Assembly: GCA_905216055.1 (NCBI GenBank)
Contig: CAJMSH010000004.1
Span: 156,305 to 220,304 of the forward strand
DNA length: 64,000 bases
Direction of reading: 5' to 3'
Source: an uncultured bacterium
GTDB lineage: Bacteria; Cyanobacteriota; Vampirovibrionia; Gastranaerophilales; Gastranaerophilaceae
A program made the position numbers and the translations under genes. The first letter of the stretch is position 1. Every line of letters begins with the position of its first letter. The notes beneath the pieces were generated by a model. That model was not told the origin of the DNA, did not search any database, and worked only from the letters and a program-made list of their open reading frames with translations. This document shows positions 44,204-52,723 of the stretch, in pieces.

Positions 44204-45100
44204 TTATGAGATTCTTATTTTATTTAAAATTTGTTCAAACACTTCTGAGTGTAAATTGTTTTTATTAAGAATTTCAAAACATTCATCAAGTATTTTATTC
44301 AAATCTTGTTTTGCCTTATCAAGTCCGTAGAGGCTTGTATAGGTTAATTTGCCTTCTTCTTTATCCTTGCCCATGGTTTTACCCATTTCTTCAATAGTTG
44401 ATGTTTCATCTAAGATGTCATCTGCTATTTGAAATGCAACTCCGAGTTTTTGACCGAATTTTGTTATCTCTTCAAGTTGTTCATCTGTCGCATTTGCAAT
44501 TATTGCACCTGTTCTTAGTGCAAGTTTGAAAAGGTCTGCGGTTTTATGGGTGTGAATGAAATCCAAAATTTCGGGTAACTGCTCGTCTTCTGTATCAAAC
44601 CCTTGCATTTGAGATAATTTTTCACTTTCAATATCAACAACTTGTCCTGCTATTACGCCATAAGCTCCTGCTGCGTGGAAATATTCTTCCATTATTTTTA
44701 GCAATTTTTCTGAACTTAAATTTTTTGAATATTTCAGAATAGTTTGCGGTGCAAAGGTTAAGAGTGCATCTCCTGCAAGAACTGCGTGTGCTTCTCCAAA
44801 TACCATGTGATTTGTTAATTGACCTCGCCTGTACATATCATTATCCATACAAGGAAGATCATCGTGGATAAGAGTTTGAGCGTGAAGCATCTCTATTGCG
44901 CAGGCCGTTGGAATTGCATCTTCATAATTCCCGCCAAACATTCTGCAAGTTTCAAGACACATAACAGGTCTTAGCCTTTTGCCAGGTAAAGTTACCGTAT
45001 ATTTCATTGATTTGAAAATCTTTTGTGGGTAGCAAATCGGCATATATTCATCAATTTTTTTATTAACAAGTTCGATATAATCATTCATTTTCATATTCAT
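44204..45100 (-). CDS. ispA: Polyprenyl (farnesyl/geranylgeranyl) diphosphate synthase
   Basis: The enzyme condenses isopentenyl diphosphate with allylic diphosphates. It has the first Asp-rich motif LIHDDLPCMDND, GEAHAVLAGDALLT, GQVVDIESE, THKTADLF and the second Asp-rich motif FQIADDILDETS. The form DDLPCMD, with two extra residues, marks the bacterial short-chain type. The start is taken at ATG 45100 after AAAGG; further ATGs follow at 45094 and 45088. It overlaps the rsgA stop by 20 bases. Product length is not certain. Confidence 0.9.
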   Translation of the reverse strand: MNMKMNDYIELVNKKIDEYMPICYPQKIFKSMKYTVTLPGKRLRPVMCLETCRMFGGNYEDAIPTACAIEMLHAQTLIHDDLPCMDNDMYRRGQLTNHMVFGEAHAVLAGDALLTFAPQTILKYSKNLSSEKLLKIMEEYFHAAGAYGVIAGQVVDIESEKLSQMQGFDTEDEQLPEILDFIHTHKTADLFKLALRTGAIIANATDEQLEEITKFGQKLGVAFQIADDILDETSTIEEMGKTMGKDKEEGKLTYTSLYGLDKAKQDLNKILDECFEILNKNNLHSEVFEQILNKIRIS

Positions 45101-46085
45101 ATTCAATACCTTTATAAATTTTTTGTTTTAATGTGTTTCTTGCGCTTTGGCGTTTTTTGTCGCTTATTTTTGCAATTTGTTTATTATGGACAAATTTCTT
45201 TGAATGTTCTTCTTTTCGCCCTTCATATTTTATGCGTTCTTTGTATTCTTTAGCTTCATCAATAAATGCTAAATAACTTTCATATCGAGAGGGGGCAATT
45301 TTGTCAATATTATTTAATACGTTACACCCATCCTCATTAATATGCAAGCAATCTGAGTATTTGCAAGAATCTCTGAATTTTGCAATATCAGGAAATAAAA
45401 GATCTACATCGGCAGGAAGTATGAAATCAAATTTCACGTTGCTAAAGCCCGGAGTATCAACAATTCTTGAGGTATCGTTAATTTTAATAATTTCGCAGTG
45501 CCTTGTAGTATGTGTTCCTCTTTGAGTTTTTTCGCTTACCTCTTTGGTTCTCAAGTTAAGGTTTGGATTTATAGAATTTACAAGACTGGATTTGCCGACT
45601 CCTGAATTCCCGCATAATACACTTGTTTTGCCATCAAGTAGTTTTTCAAAATTTTTTATCCCCTTATGCTCGGTTGCAGATGTGTATGTGATTTTGTATC
45701 CTAAGGGTTCGTAAATCTTTTTGATTTTGTCTTTAAGATGTTTATCCCATTTCAAATCTTCTTTGTTAAAGCAAAGAACTGTCGGGATATTATAATATTT
45801 TGCAAGTGCGATATAACGGTTAAGTTGATGAAGGTCCAAATCAGGCTCTTTTAGAGCTGAAACTATTATAATTTGGTCAATATTTGCAACACTTGGGCGT
45901 TTTATAAAATTTTTTCTCGGAATAATTTGTGTAATTACGCCGTTATCAAATTCAACAAAATCTCCGACAAGGATTTTTTCTTTTTGCTTTTTCAAAACTT
46001 CACGAATTTTGCACTCGTGCGTGTTTTGTCCGTCATCAATATAATAAAAATCAGAATGAATTTTATAAATTTGTCCTTCAGTCAT
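45081..46085 (-). CDS. rsgA: Ribosome small-subunit GTPase RsgA
   Basis: This is a circularly permuted GTPase for 30S maturation. An N-terminal OB fold (about residues 1-70) is followed by G4 CFNKEDL, G1 GNSGVGKSSLVNSI and G3 DTPGFSN, in that permuted order, and then a C-terminal zinc site with CKYSDCLHINEDGC. The length of 334 residues is normal. The stop overlaps the prenyl synthase start. Confidence 0.94.
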   Translation of the reverse strand: MTEGQIYKIHSDFYYIDDGQNTHECKIREVLKKQKEKILVGDFVEFDNGVITQIIPRKNFIKRPSVANIDQIIIVSALKEPDLDLHQLNRYIALAKYYNIPTVLCFNKEDLKWDKHLKDKIKKIYEPLGYKITYTSATEHKGIKNFEKLLDGKTSVLCGNSGVGKSSLVNSINPNLNLRTKEVSEKTQRGTHTTRHCEIIKINDTSRIVDTPGFSNVKFDFILPADVDLLFPDIAKFRDSCKYSDCLHINEDGCNVLNNIDKIAPSRYESYLAFIDEAKEYKERIKYEGRKEEHSKKFVHNKQIAKISDKKRQSARNTLKQKIYKGIEYEYENE

Positions 46086-46124
46086 TGCGCAACTATTTTA
46101 GCATAAAAATTTGTAACTTTGTGA

Positions 46125-46694
46125 TTATTGATTTTTTGTATTTTTTAAGTTTACAAAATCAGGGACTTTGTTTTTTGCTTTTTTCATTTGCATATATTGT
46201 TCTTTTAATTTAGCTTTTTCTTGTGGGGTGGCATTTTTTGCTTTTTCGTTCATTTGAGTATAAATTTCTTTTTCTGCAGAATTTCCTTTTATATAAACGT
46301 CCATATCTTTTTGCTTTTTGAATGCGTTGACATTCCCTTGGTAATTTATATTCGGAGCTTTAAATAGAGTATAAAGTATTGCAAAACCTCCGATAAATGC
46401 CATCGCTAATCCTGCCCAAGCGCCTAGAGTTAAAAGAAGTTTTTTATTGTTAGTTGCATTTTTGTGCTGTTTGTCAACTATTTTTTCAGCTTTGTTGCCT
46501 AAAGTATTGATGACAAAATCATCGTCCATAAGTTCAAATAATAATCTCGCACCTATGCCTAAGCCACCTACAAAAGCAGCTTTTGCTAAAATTGCTTTTT
46601 CTCCTGTTTTTGATATCGGATTATTATCTTTTTTTGAGGACGTTTTCTTTTGTTGAGTAAATGAGAAATTATTATTTATTGCACCTATTCTCAT
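46125..46694 (-). CDS. Small membrane protein with MRIGAINN N-terminus, paralogue of next gene
   Basis: The 189-residue protein begins MRIGAINNNFSFTQQKK, a form of the N-terminal motif shared by four proteins here. Two hydrophobic segments follow (AILAKAAFVGGLGIGARLLF and LLLTLGAWAGLAMAFIGGFA). After the second comes NVNAFKKQKDMDVY, matching VRAFTREKEMDVF in its neighbour at the same place, so the two are distant paralogues. AAGGAG precedes the ATG. No function is known. It follows its neighbour without a gap. Confidence 0.7.
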   Translation of the reverse strand: MRIGAINNNFSFTQQKKTSSKKDNNPISKTGEKAILAKAAFVGGLGIGARLLFELMDDDFVINTLGNKAEKIVDKQHKNATNNKKLLLTLGAWAGLAMAFIGGFAILYTLFKAPNINYQGNVNAFKKQKDMDVYIKGNSAEKEIYTQMNEKAKNATPQEKAKLKEQYMQMKKAKNKVPDFVNLKNTKNQ

Positions 46695-47162
46695 TTATGC
46701 TCCTTTTATAAGCATTCCGTTTCCGTTGTTTGCCATTTGAACAGATGTGTAGTGATTGATTTTTTGATCTAAAGATACATCTTCATCTTTTACTTCTTTA
46801 TCAATCTGTTCCATAATATTAGATTTTAATTCTCTGTCACGAGAAAATACATCCATTTCTTTTTCTCTTGTGAAAGCTCTTACTTTTGTATTATAAAGTT
46901 TTGCAGGTAGAGTCAATGCCATTGTCAACAATCCTGCTGCAACTCCTATGCCTGAAAGTTTTAAGGCTCTATTTTTAGCACCTGATTTGATGAAACAACT
47001 TCCGATTCCTGCCGCTGTAGCTCCTACAAGTGCGCTTCCGCCAATAGATCCCCATATCGCAAGACCTTTTTCAGTTCCTCTGTTGATTGGGTTTTCATAA
47101 CCGTTTTTCTGTGATGAGAATTGAGGTTTTGGACAACATCTGTTAATAGCTGAAACTTGCAT
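46695..47162 (-). CDS. Small membrane protein with MQVSAINR N-terminus
   Basis: The 155-residue protein begins MQVSAINRCCPKPQFSSQK, has two Gly/Ala-rich hydrophobic segments (LAIWGSIGGSALVGATAAGIG and LSGIGVAAGLLTMALTL) and a charged helical tail starting VRAFTREKEMDVF. It is related to the next gene downstream, which follows directly; the two form an operon. AAGGAG precedes the ATG. No family is recognised. Confidence 0.7.
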   Translation of the reverse strand: MQVSAINRCCPKPQFSSQKNGYENPINRGTEKGLAIWGSIGGSALVGATAAGIGSCFIKSGAKNRALKLSGIGVAAGLLTMALTLPAKLYNTKVRAFTREKEMDVFSRDRELKSNIMEQIDKEVKDEDVSLDQKINHYTSVQMANNGNGMLIKGA

Positions 47163-47341
47163 AATTTTATACTCCTTAAATATATCCCTACACTTTTACT
47201 GATATGATAACCTGTAAATAATATTTTTGCTATTATGTTACTATTTTAATCTTAAATTGTTACAATTATTTGAAGTTTAGAATGTTTATGATATTATCAA
47301 CATATCAGATGATTATTTAATATTATGAAAAGGGGAAAAAT

Positions 47342-47899
47342 ATGATTTCAGTAAACGATTTAAAAACAGGCTTGACGCTACAATTGGACAACGGTTTATG
47401 GTCTGTTGTTGAATTTTTACACGTAAAACCTGGTAAAGGTGCTGCGTTTGTAAGATCAAAACTTAAAAACGTTGAAACAGGTCAGGTTGTTGAAAAAACT
47501 TTCCGTGCAGGTGAAAAAGTTGCAAAAGCTATGCTTGACAGACGCGAAATGCAATACTTGTACAAAGAAGGTAAAGAATACGTTATGATGGATAACGAAA
47601 CTTATGAACAACTTCAATTGACAGAAGATCAAATCGGTGACGGTATTAAATATTTGAAAGAAAATATGATTGTTCAAGTATTAATGCACGATTCAAGAAT
47701 TATTGGTGTAGATCTTCCTGCTCACGTAGTTTTGGAAGTTACTGATACTCCTCCTTCTGAAAAGGGTAACACTGCTCAGGGCGGTACAAAACCTGCAACT
47801 CTTGAAACCGGCGCTGTTGTTAACGTTCCGTTCTTTATCTCTAACGGTGATAAAATCAGAGTTGATACAAGAACTAATGAATATTTAGATAGAGCATAA
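47342..47899 (+). CDS. efp: Elongation factor P
   Basis: The protein rescues ribosomes stalled at proline runs. Three beta-barrel domains are expected; the tip loop reads VKPGKGAAFVRSKLKN, with the Lys that is modified in many bacteria. The signature KVLMHDSRIIGVDLPAHVVLEV-like region and the C-terminal FISNGDKIRVDTRTNEYLDR are present. At 185 residues it is full length. AAAAGGGG precedes the ATG. It leads the efp-accB-accC run, an order known from Cyanobacteria. The Pro-run leader of prepilin locus A would be a potential client. Confidence 0.96.
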   Translation: MISVNDLKTGLTLQLDNGLWSVVEFLHVKPGKGAAFVRSKLKNVETGQVVEKTFRAGEKVAKAMLDRREMQYLYKEGKEYVMMDNETYEQLQLTEDQIGDGIKYLKENMIVQVLMHDSRIIGVDLPAHVVLEVTDTPPSEKGNTAQGGTKPATLETGAVVNVPFFISNGDKIRVDTRTNEYLDRA

Positions 47900-47933
47900 C
47901 TCTTTTAAATATTTAAGAAAGGCAAAATAAAAT

Positions 47934-48383
47934 ATGAAATTTGATATAGATTATGTTGAAAAATTAGCAAAAGTTTTAGCTGACAATTCGTTAACCGAAA
48001 TTTCATTGGAAGACGGTGAACAAGCTATTACTTTAAGAAAAGAAGTTATGGGTGTTGCTGCAGCTCCTGTTGCTGCTCCTGTAGCTCAACCTGTTCAGGC
48101 TGCACCTGCTGCTCAGGCTGCTCCTGCTGAAGCTAAAGAAGTAAAAAAAGGAAAACCTTTAACTTCTCCAATGGTTGGAACATTTTATTCAGCACCTTCT
48201 CCGGATGCAGAACCTTTTGTTAAGGTTGGACAAACTGTTAAAGAAGGAGATGTTGTTTGTATCGTTGAAGCTATGAAGCTTATGAACGAAATTGAATCTG
48301 AATTTTCAGGAAAAATTACTGAAATATGTGTTCAAGACGGTCAACCTGTTGAATTTGGCCAAGTTTTGATGTATATTGAATAA
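47934..48383 (+). CDS. accB: Biotin carboxyl carrier protein of acetyl-CoA carboxylase
   Basis: An N-terminal helical part is followed by an Ala/Pro-rich linker (about residues 40-75) and a biotinyl domain with VEAMKLMNEIE, whose Lys takes biotin. The upstream thumb (PLTSPMVGTFYSAPSPDAEPFV) is the bacterial AccB form. It carries CO2 for malonyl-CoA synthesis. It is 34 bases after efp and 69 before accC. Confidence 0.96.
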   Translation: MKFDIDYVEKLAKVLADNSLTEISLEDGEQAITLRKEVMGVAAAPVAAPVAQPVQAAPAAQAAPAEAKEVKKGKPLTSPMVGTFYSAPSPDAEPFVKVGQTVKEGDVVCIVEAMKLMNEIESEFSGKITEICVQDGQPVEFGQVLMYIE

Positions 48384-48398
48384 AAGAATAGTGAGATT

Positions 48399-48432
48399 AG
48401 TAAAAAGTGAATTTTTTAATTCACTTTTTACT
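48399..48432 (+). promoter_or_regulatory. Perfect 15-base hairpin between accB and accC
   Basis: AGTAAAAAGTGAATT (48399-48413) pairs fully with AATTCACTTTTTACT (48418-48432) around TTTT. Only a short GTTTTAT follows, so it may be a leaky terminator or a processing/stability element setting the accB to accC ratio. Confidence 0.55.
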
Positions 48433-48452
48433 GTTTTATAGGGATAAGAAAA

Positions 48453-49811
48453 ATGTTTAGAAAAGTATTAATAGCAAACAGAGGCGAAATAGCCGTAAGG
48501 ATTATAAGAGCCTGCAGAGAAATCGGTATTCCGACTGTTGCAATTTATTCTCAAGCTGATGCAAATTCACTTCATGTAAGACTAGCAACAGAAGCATATT
48601 GTATTGGACCTGCTCAAAGTTCTAAAAGTTATTTGAGTATTCCTGCAATTATTTCGGCAGCAATTGTTTCAGGCGCTGATGCAATTCACCCTGGATACGG
48701 TTTTATGTCTGAAAGAGCTGATTTTGCAGAAATTTGTGCAAAACACGGTATTAAATTTATCGGACCTACTGCCGAAGCTATGCGTAAAATGGGCGATAAA
48801 GCAACTGCTCGTCAGACAATGATTGATAATAACGTTCCTGTTACTCCCGGTACTGGAATTTTGAAAACACCTGATGAAGTAAAAGAATTCGCTCATAAGG
48901 TTGGTTATCCGATTATCTTGAAAGCGACAGCAGGCGGTGGCGGAAAAGGTATGAGAATTTGCCGCAGTGATGATGATGTTGAAACTAATATGAATCTTTG
49001 TCAGTCTGAAGCGCAAAACTTCTTTGGTAATCCTGATGTTTACGCTGAAAAATATTTGGAAAACCCTCGTCATATAGAAGTTCAAATTCTTGCTGACCAA
49101 TATGGTAATGTTGTTCACTTAGGTGAAAGAGATTGTTCAATCCAAAGACGTCACCAAAAATTGTTGGAAGAAGCTCCGTCACCTGCAATTGACGAAGAAA
49201 CTCGTAAAGAAATGGGCGCAGCAGCTGTTAGAGCTGCAAAAGCTATTAATTACGAAAGCGCAGGTACTTGTGAATTCTTACTTGACCATGACGGAAAATG
49301 GTACTTTATGGAAATGAATACGAGAATTCAGGTTGAACACTGTGTTACAGAAATGATTTCTAATGTTGACTTAGTAAGAGAACAAATAATGGTTGCAGCA
49401 GGTGAAAAATTAGATTTCACTCAAGATGAAATTGTTCTAAGAGGTCATGCTATTGAATGTCGTATCAATGCGGAAAATCCTGAAAAAGACTTTATGCCAA
49501 ATCCGGGAACTATTACAGGATATGTTACACCTGGCGGTTTTGGTGTAAGAGTTGATTCTCATGCTTATCAGGATTATAAAATCCCGCCATATTACGATTC
49601 AATGATAGGTAAATTGATTTGTTGGGGCAGAACTCGAAATGAAGCAAGACGCAGAATGTATAGAGCATTGAAAGAATATGTTATTACAGGCGTTGAAACA
49701 ACAATTCCGTTCCACCAAGCAATTATTGAAGATCCTGTGTTTATGAGCGGAAACTTTAATACAGGCTTTATTGAAGATTTCTATAAACGAACAGGAAAAG
49801 ATAAAAAATAA
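48453..49811 (+). CDS. accC: Biotin carboxylase subunit of acetyl-CoA carboxylase
   Basis: The ATP-grasp enzyme carboxylates biotin on AccB. It has KVLIANRGEIAVRIIRACRE, HPGYGFMSE, the Gly-rich loop KATAGGGGKGMRI, EKYLENPRHIEVQ, MNTRIQVEHCVTE with catalytic Glu/Arg residues, and the C-terminal YDSMIGKLICWG. At 452 residues it is full length. AGGGAT precedes the ATG and a terminator follows. Confidence 0.97.
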   Translation: MFRKVLIANRGEIAVRIIRACREIGIPTVAIYSQADANSLHVRLATEAYCIGPAQSSKSYLSIPAIISAAIVSGADAIHPGYGFMSERADFAEICAKHGIKFIGPTAEAMRKMGDKATARQTMIDNNVPVTPGTGILKTPDEVKEFAHKVGYPIILKATAGGGGKGMRICRSDDDVETNMNLCQSEAQNFFGNPDVYAEKYLENPRHIEVQILADQYGNVVHLGERDCSIQRRHQKLLEEAPSPAIDEETRKEMGAAAVRAAKAINYESAGTCEFLLDHDGKWYFMEMNTRIQVEHCVTEMISNVDLVREQIMVAAGEKLDFTQDEIVLRGHAIECRINAENPEKDFMPNPGTITGYVTPGGFGVRVDSHAYQDYKIPPYYDSMIGKLICWGRTRNEARRRMYRALKEYVITGVETTIPFHQAIIEDPVFMSGNFNTGFIEDFYKRTGKDKK

Positions 49812-49836
49812 ATTAAAAATACAAAATATATAATAT

Positions 49837-49876
49837 AAAACAAGCCAAAGATATTAATCTTTGGCTTGTTTTATTG
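49837..49876 (+). terminator. Terminator after accC
   Basis: CAAGCCAAAGAT pairs with ATCTTTGGCTTG, flanked by AAAA and followed by TTTTATT. Confidence 0.85.
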
Positions 49877-49935
49877 AAATATGTAAAAGATTTTGCTATA
49901 ATAAAAATGTAATATATAGATAAAAGGAGTTATTT

Positions 49936-50762
49936 ATGCAAAGATTATTAGGAATTGAGAACGTCGGGGGGGGGGCGATTTAAAGCTCATACCAACTAAT
50001 TTTGGGGTTGAAATAGATAAAAAAATCTGTTATTATAGTGATAATATACATCATATAATAAAAGGATTTTTTATGAAAAAGAGAGCATTTACACTTGCAG
50101 AGGTATTGATAACGCTTGGAATAATTGGTATTGTCGCAGCATTGACAATGCCTACATTGATTGGAAATTATCAAAAAAAACAAACAGTAGTTAAACTAAA
50201 AAAAGTATATACAACTCTGTATCAAGCAGTAGAATTATCTGAAGAACAAAATGGACCTATGGATTATTGGGATAGTAATATCTCATCAAATGATATTTTT
50301 ATAAAATATATAAAACCTTATGTAAAAAATATTCAATCAATTAATTATGACCGAAATAAAATGCCTTTATACAAGGGGCCTAATGGTTCAGTCGAAGGAG
50401 CTATGACTCCTTTATATCAAAATACAGGCTTATTTGTTTTAAATGATGGTACTGTATTTTTTACACCTAAACAGATACCTGCAGTTAGTATTGCGCTTAT
50501 TGCTGTTGATTTAAATGGCTTTAGAGGTCCCAATATTATAGGCCGTGATTGGTTTGTTTTTTCAATTCCAAAACCAAAAAATACAAAAATAAAAGTAGTG
50601 CCTTATGGAACATATAATACAGCTGATATGTCAATGGGTGAATGGACGCGTGAGAATACTCAAAAAGGTTCTTATGCTTGTTCTAAACAGGGACGTGGTC
50701 AATATTGTGCTGCATTAATAATGATTGACAATTGGGAAATAAAAGATTATTATCCTTGGTAA
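49936..50762 (+). CDS. Prepilin-like protein, locus D, out of frame at a G10 tract
   Basis: AAAAGGAG precedes ATG 49936. With ten G the leader MQRLLGIENVGGGAI ends at a TAA. With 8 or 11 G it stays open for 32 codons and joins MKKRAFTLAEVLITLG at 50073. Unlike loci B and C, the inner ATG 50073 has its own AAAGGA site, so a short form could be made regardless of the tract. The helix is followed by a domain with DLNGFRGPNIIGRDWF and ends WEIKDYYPW, very like locus A. It is a stand-alone gene with no pilus assembly genes near. Confidence 0.8.
49966..49975 (+). repeat. G10 homopolymer, prepilin locus D
   Basis: Ten G residues begin 30 bases after the leader ATG. The flank GTC-G10-CGATTTAAAGCTC is a weaker version of the flank at loci B and C. 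The frame is joined at 8 or 11. Confidence 0.85.
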
Positions 50763-50777
50763 GTGATATTTTATACT

Positions 50778-50803
50778 GTCATGCTGAACTTGTTTCAGCA
50801 TCT
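50778..50803. repeat. Palindromic GTCAT-type dispersed repeat
   Basis: ATGCTGAA (50781-50788) pairs with TTCAGCAT (50794-50801) after GTC. Compared with 2094-2120, both arms differ in step, keeping the hairpin. It follows the prepilin stop and might help end transcription, though no T run is present. Confidence 0.6.
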
Positions 50804-50936
50804 CTATAATGTTTGAACTTAAGATGTGTATGACAATTAATTTCTTAAAAACTTGAATATAAGTTAATATAAGGGTTGAAAACCTCATAATAATGTGCTA
50901 CAATATTAGTAGGTAGTATGTGTGTGAGGTTTTTGT

Positions 50937-51344
50937 ATGGCAGGCATTAATTTGTTTTACAGGTTTACAAATCCTATTGAACAGCAAAAAGAACAACAAA
51001 AAGCTCAAAAAGATGCTTTGATTAAAAAGAATTATAATGAGATTTATGCTCACGAGCTTGCTCATAAATCTGCAGGTGGAGCTTTAGCAGGTTCAATAGT
51101 TATTGAACGTAATGCTGATGGTATTCCTTTTGCAGGTCATGTTGATATTAAAATGCCTTCATTAAATCCTAATAATCCTCAAAAAACAATTAATGATGCA
51201 AATACGGTAATCAGATCTGCAATGGCACCTTCTGATCCTTCTGATCAGGATTATCGAGTAGCTGCTCAGGCGCAGAGTATAAAAATGCAGGCTCAGGCTA
51301 TAAAAGCTAAAAATGTTGGAAATAAATTAGATTTTAACGCTTAA
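50937..51344 (+). CDS. SprA-related putative metalloprotease
   Basis: The protein has a charged N-terminal part (EQQKEQQKAQKDAL), then EIYAHELAHKSAGGALAG with the HExxH motif HELAH, then GHVDIKM and a tail where APSDPSDQDYRVAAQAQ recalls the SprA-related family. That family is predicted to be zinc peptidases, mostly uncharacterised. At 135 residues it is shorter than most relatives, with a reduced N-terminus. No signal peptide is seen. The MATE gene is 27 bases downstream. Confidence 0.75.
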   Translation: MAGINLFYRFTNPIEQQKEQQKAQKDALIKKNYNEIYAHELAHKSAGGALAGSIVIERNADGIPFAGHVDIKMPSLNPNNPQKTINDANTVIRSAMAPSDPSDQDYRVAAQAQSIKMQAQAIKAKNVGNKLDFNA

Positions 51345-51371
51345 TATTGTTTGTGATATAATCATGCTCGT

Positions 51372-52685
51372 ATGAGTGTACAATTTAGGTATTATGCTAA
51401 GGAATTATTGAATATTGCCCTTCCGATTATTATGGGCAATCTCGGTTTTATATTGATTGGTGCGGGAGATGTTTTGGTCGCCGGACACCATTCGACAGAT
51501 ACTCTTGCTGCAATTAGTATTGCAACAGCCATTACAAATTGTATTCAGACTTTTGGTGTTGGTTTAATTTCAAGTGTTTCGCCTTTGCTTTCTAATTTTA
51601 GAGGTGAAAGAAAAAGTGCTAAAAAATATTTTTATCCGACAATCAGATTTGCAATGCTTTTGGCTTTTATAATTATGCTTGCTGTGCTTGCATTTATTCC
51701 TGTGATTGATTATTTGCATTTTGAACCTAAGTTGGTGCCGATGATTAAGGAATATATGTTTATTACAGCGTTTGCAACTTTCGGCGCATATTTACATTCT
51801 GCTCTGAAGGAATTTTTGCAGGCTTTTGAAATTGTTGTATTCCCTAATTTGATTACGGCTATTGCGGTATTTTTAAATATTGCGCTTTGTTTTGCAATGG
51901 TATTCGGGTTTGGGCCTATACCTTCTTTGGGAGTTGTAGGGCTTGCTGTTGCAAGTTTTATCATAAGATATTTTATGGGCTTTGCTCTTCTTATATATTG
52001 CTTTACTCTTATGAATTTTAAAGATTACAAGGATTTTGAATATTATAAGAGTTTGATAAAGATTGGAATTCCTATATCTTGTGCTGTTATGGTTGAATTT
52101 ATTGCGTTTAACAGTATCGCAATTCTTATGGGAAGGGTTGACGGTGTTTATGCTGCAGCTCAAAATTTGGTTTGTACGCTTACGACTATTTCGTTTATGG
52201 TTCCGTTTGCGGTTTCCAATGCTATTGCGGTTAAGGTTGGGTTTGCAAACGGTGCAGGAAATATAAAGGATTTGAAAAGATATTCTTTTGTCGGAATTGT
52301 TATATGTACAGGTTTTATGATGTTGAGTGCTCTTGTATTTTCAAGCTTCCCTCATTTTCTTGTCGGCTTGTTCTCTCAAGATGCTTATCTTATTAAGATA
52401 TCTGTACCTATATTATATATTTTATCAGTATTTCAGGTGTTTGACGGGTTGCAGGTATCGCTTGCAGGTATTTTCAAAGGTATAAAAAGAACAGGTGTTG
52501 TTTTGCTTTCTAATTTTATAGCTTATTGGTTAATTTCTATCCCTGTGGGTTGCACTTTAGCTTTTCATTATCATTTGAATTTAAAAGGTTTTTGGATTGG
52601 GCTTGCGTCTGCGGCTATTATCCTTTGTATAATTATGTCATTTATGTTGATGAAGAGTATCAAAAAATTAGAACCTGTTAAATAG
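51372..52685 (+). CDS. MATE family efflux transporter
   Basis: The 437-residue protein has twelve predicted membrane helices in two homologous halves. The first begins LLNIALPIIMGNLGFILIGAGDVLVAG, the second around LIKIGIPISCAVMVEFIAFNS. MATE proteins export cationic drugs or metabolites using Na+ or H+. The style is close to NorM/DinF-type bacterial members; the substrate is unknown. TATAAT lies nine bases before the ATG and there is no Shine-Dalgarno. Confidence 0.9.
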   Translation: MSVQFRYYAKELLNIALPIIMGNLGFILIGAGDVLVAGHHSTDTLAAISIATAITNCIQTFGVGLISSVSPLLSNFRGERKSAKKYFYPTIRFAMLLAFIIMLAVLAFIPVIDYLHFEPKLVPMIKEYMFITAFATFGAYLHSALKEFLQAFEIVVFPNLITAIAVFLNIALCFAMVFGFGPIPSLGVVGLAVASFIIRYFMGFALLIYCFTLMNFKDYKDFEYYKSLIKIGIPISCAVMVEFIAFNSIAILMGRVDGVYAAAQNLVCTLTTISFMVPFAVSNAIAVKVGFANGAGNIKDLKRYSFVGIVICTGFMMLSALVFSSFPHFLVGLFSQDAYLIKISVPILYILSVFQVFDGLQVSLAGIFKGIKRTGVVLLSNFIAYWLISIPVGCTLAFHYHLNLKGFWIGLASAAIILCIIMSFMLMKSIKKLEPVK

Positions 52686-52723
52686 CTTATGTTTATGCTA
52701 AAATAAACTTGAATGGAGGTATT

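Noticed and set aside
51364..51375. Three-codon minicistron ATG-CTC-GTA-TGA overlapping the MATE start
   Set aside because: It lies only one base after TATAAT and has no ribosome site, so it is probably not translated.
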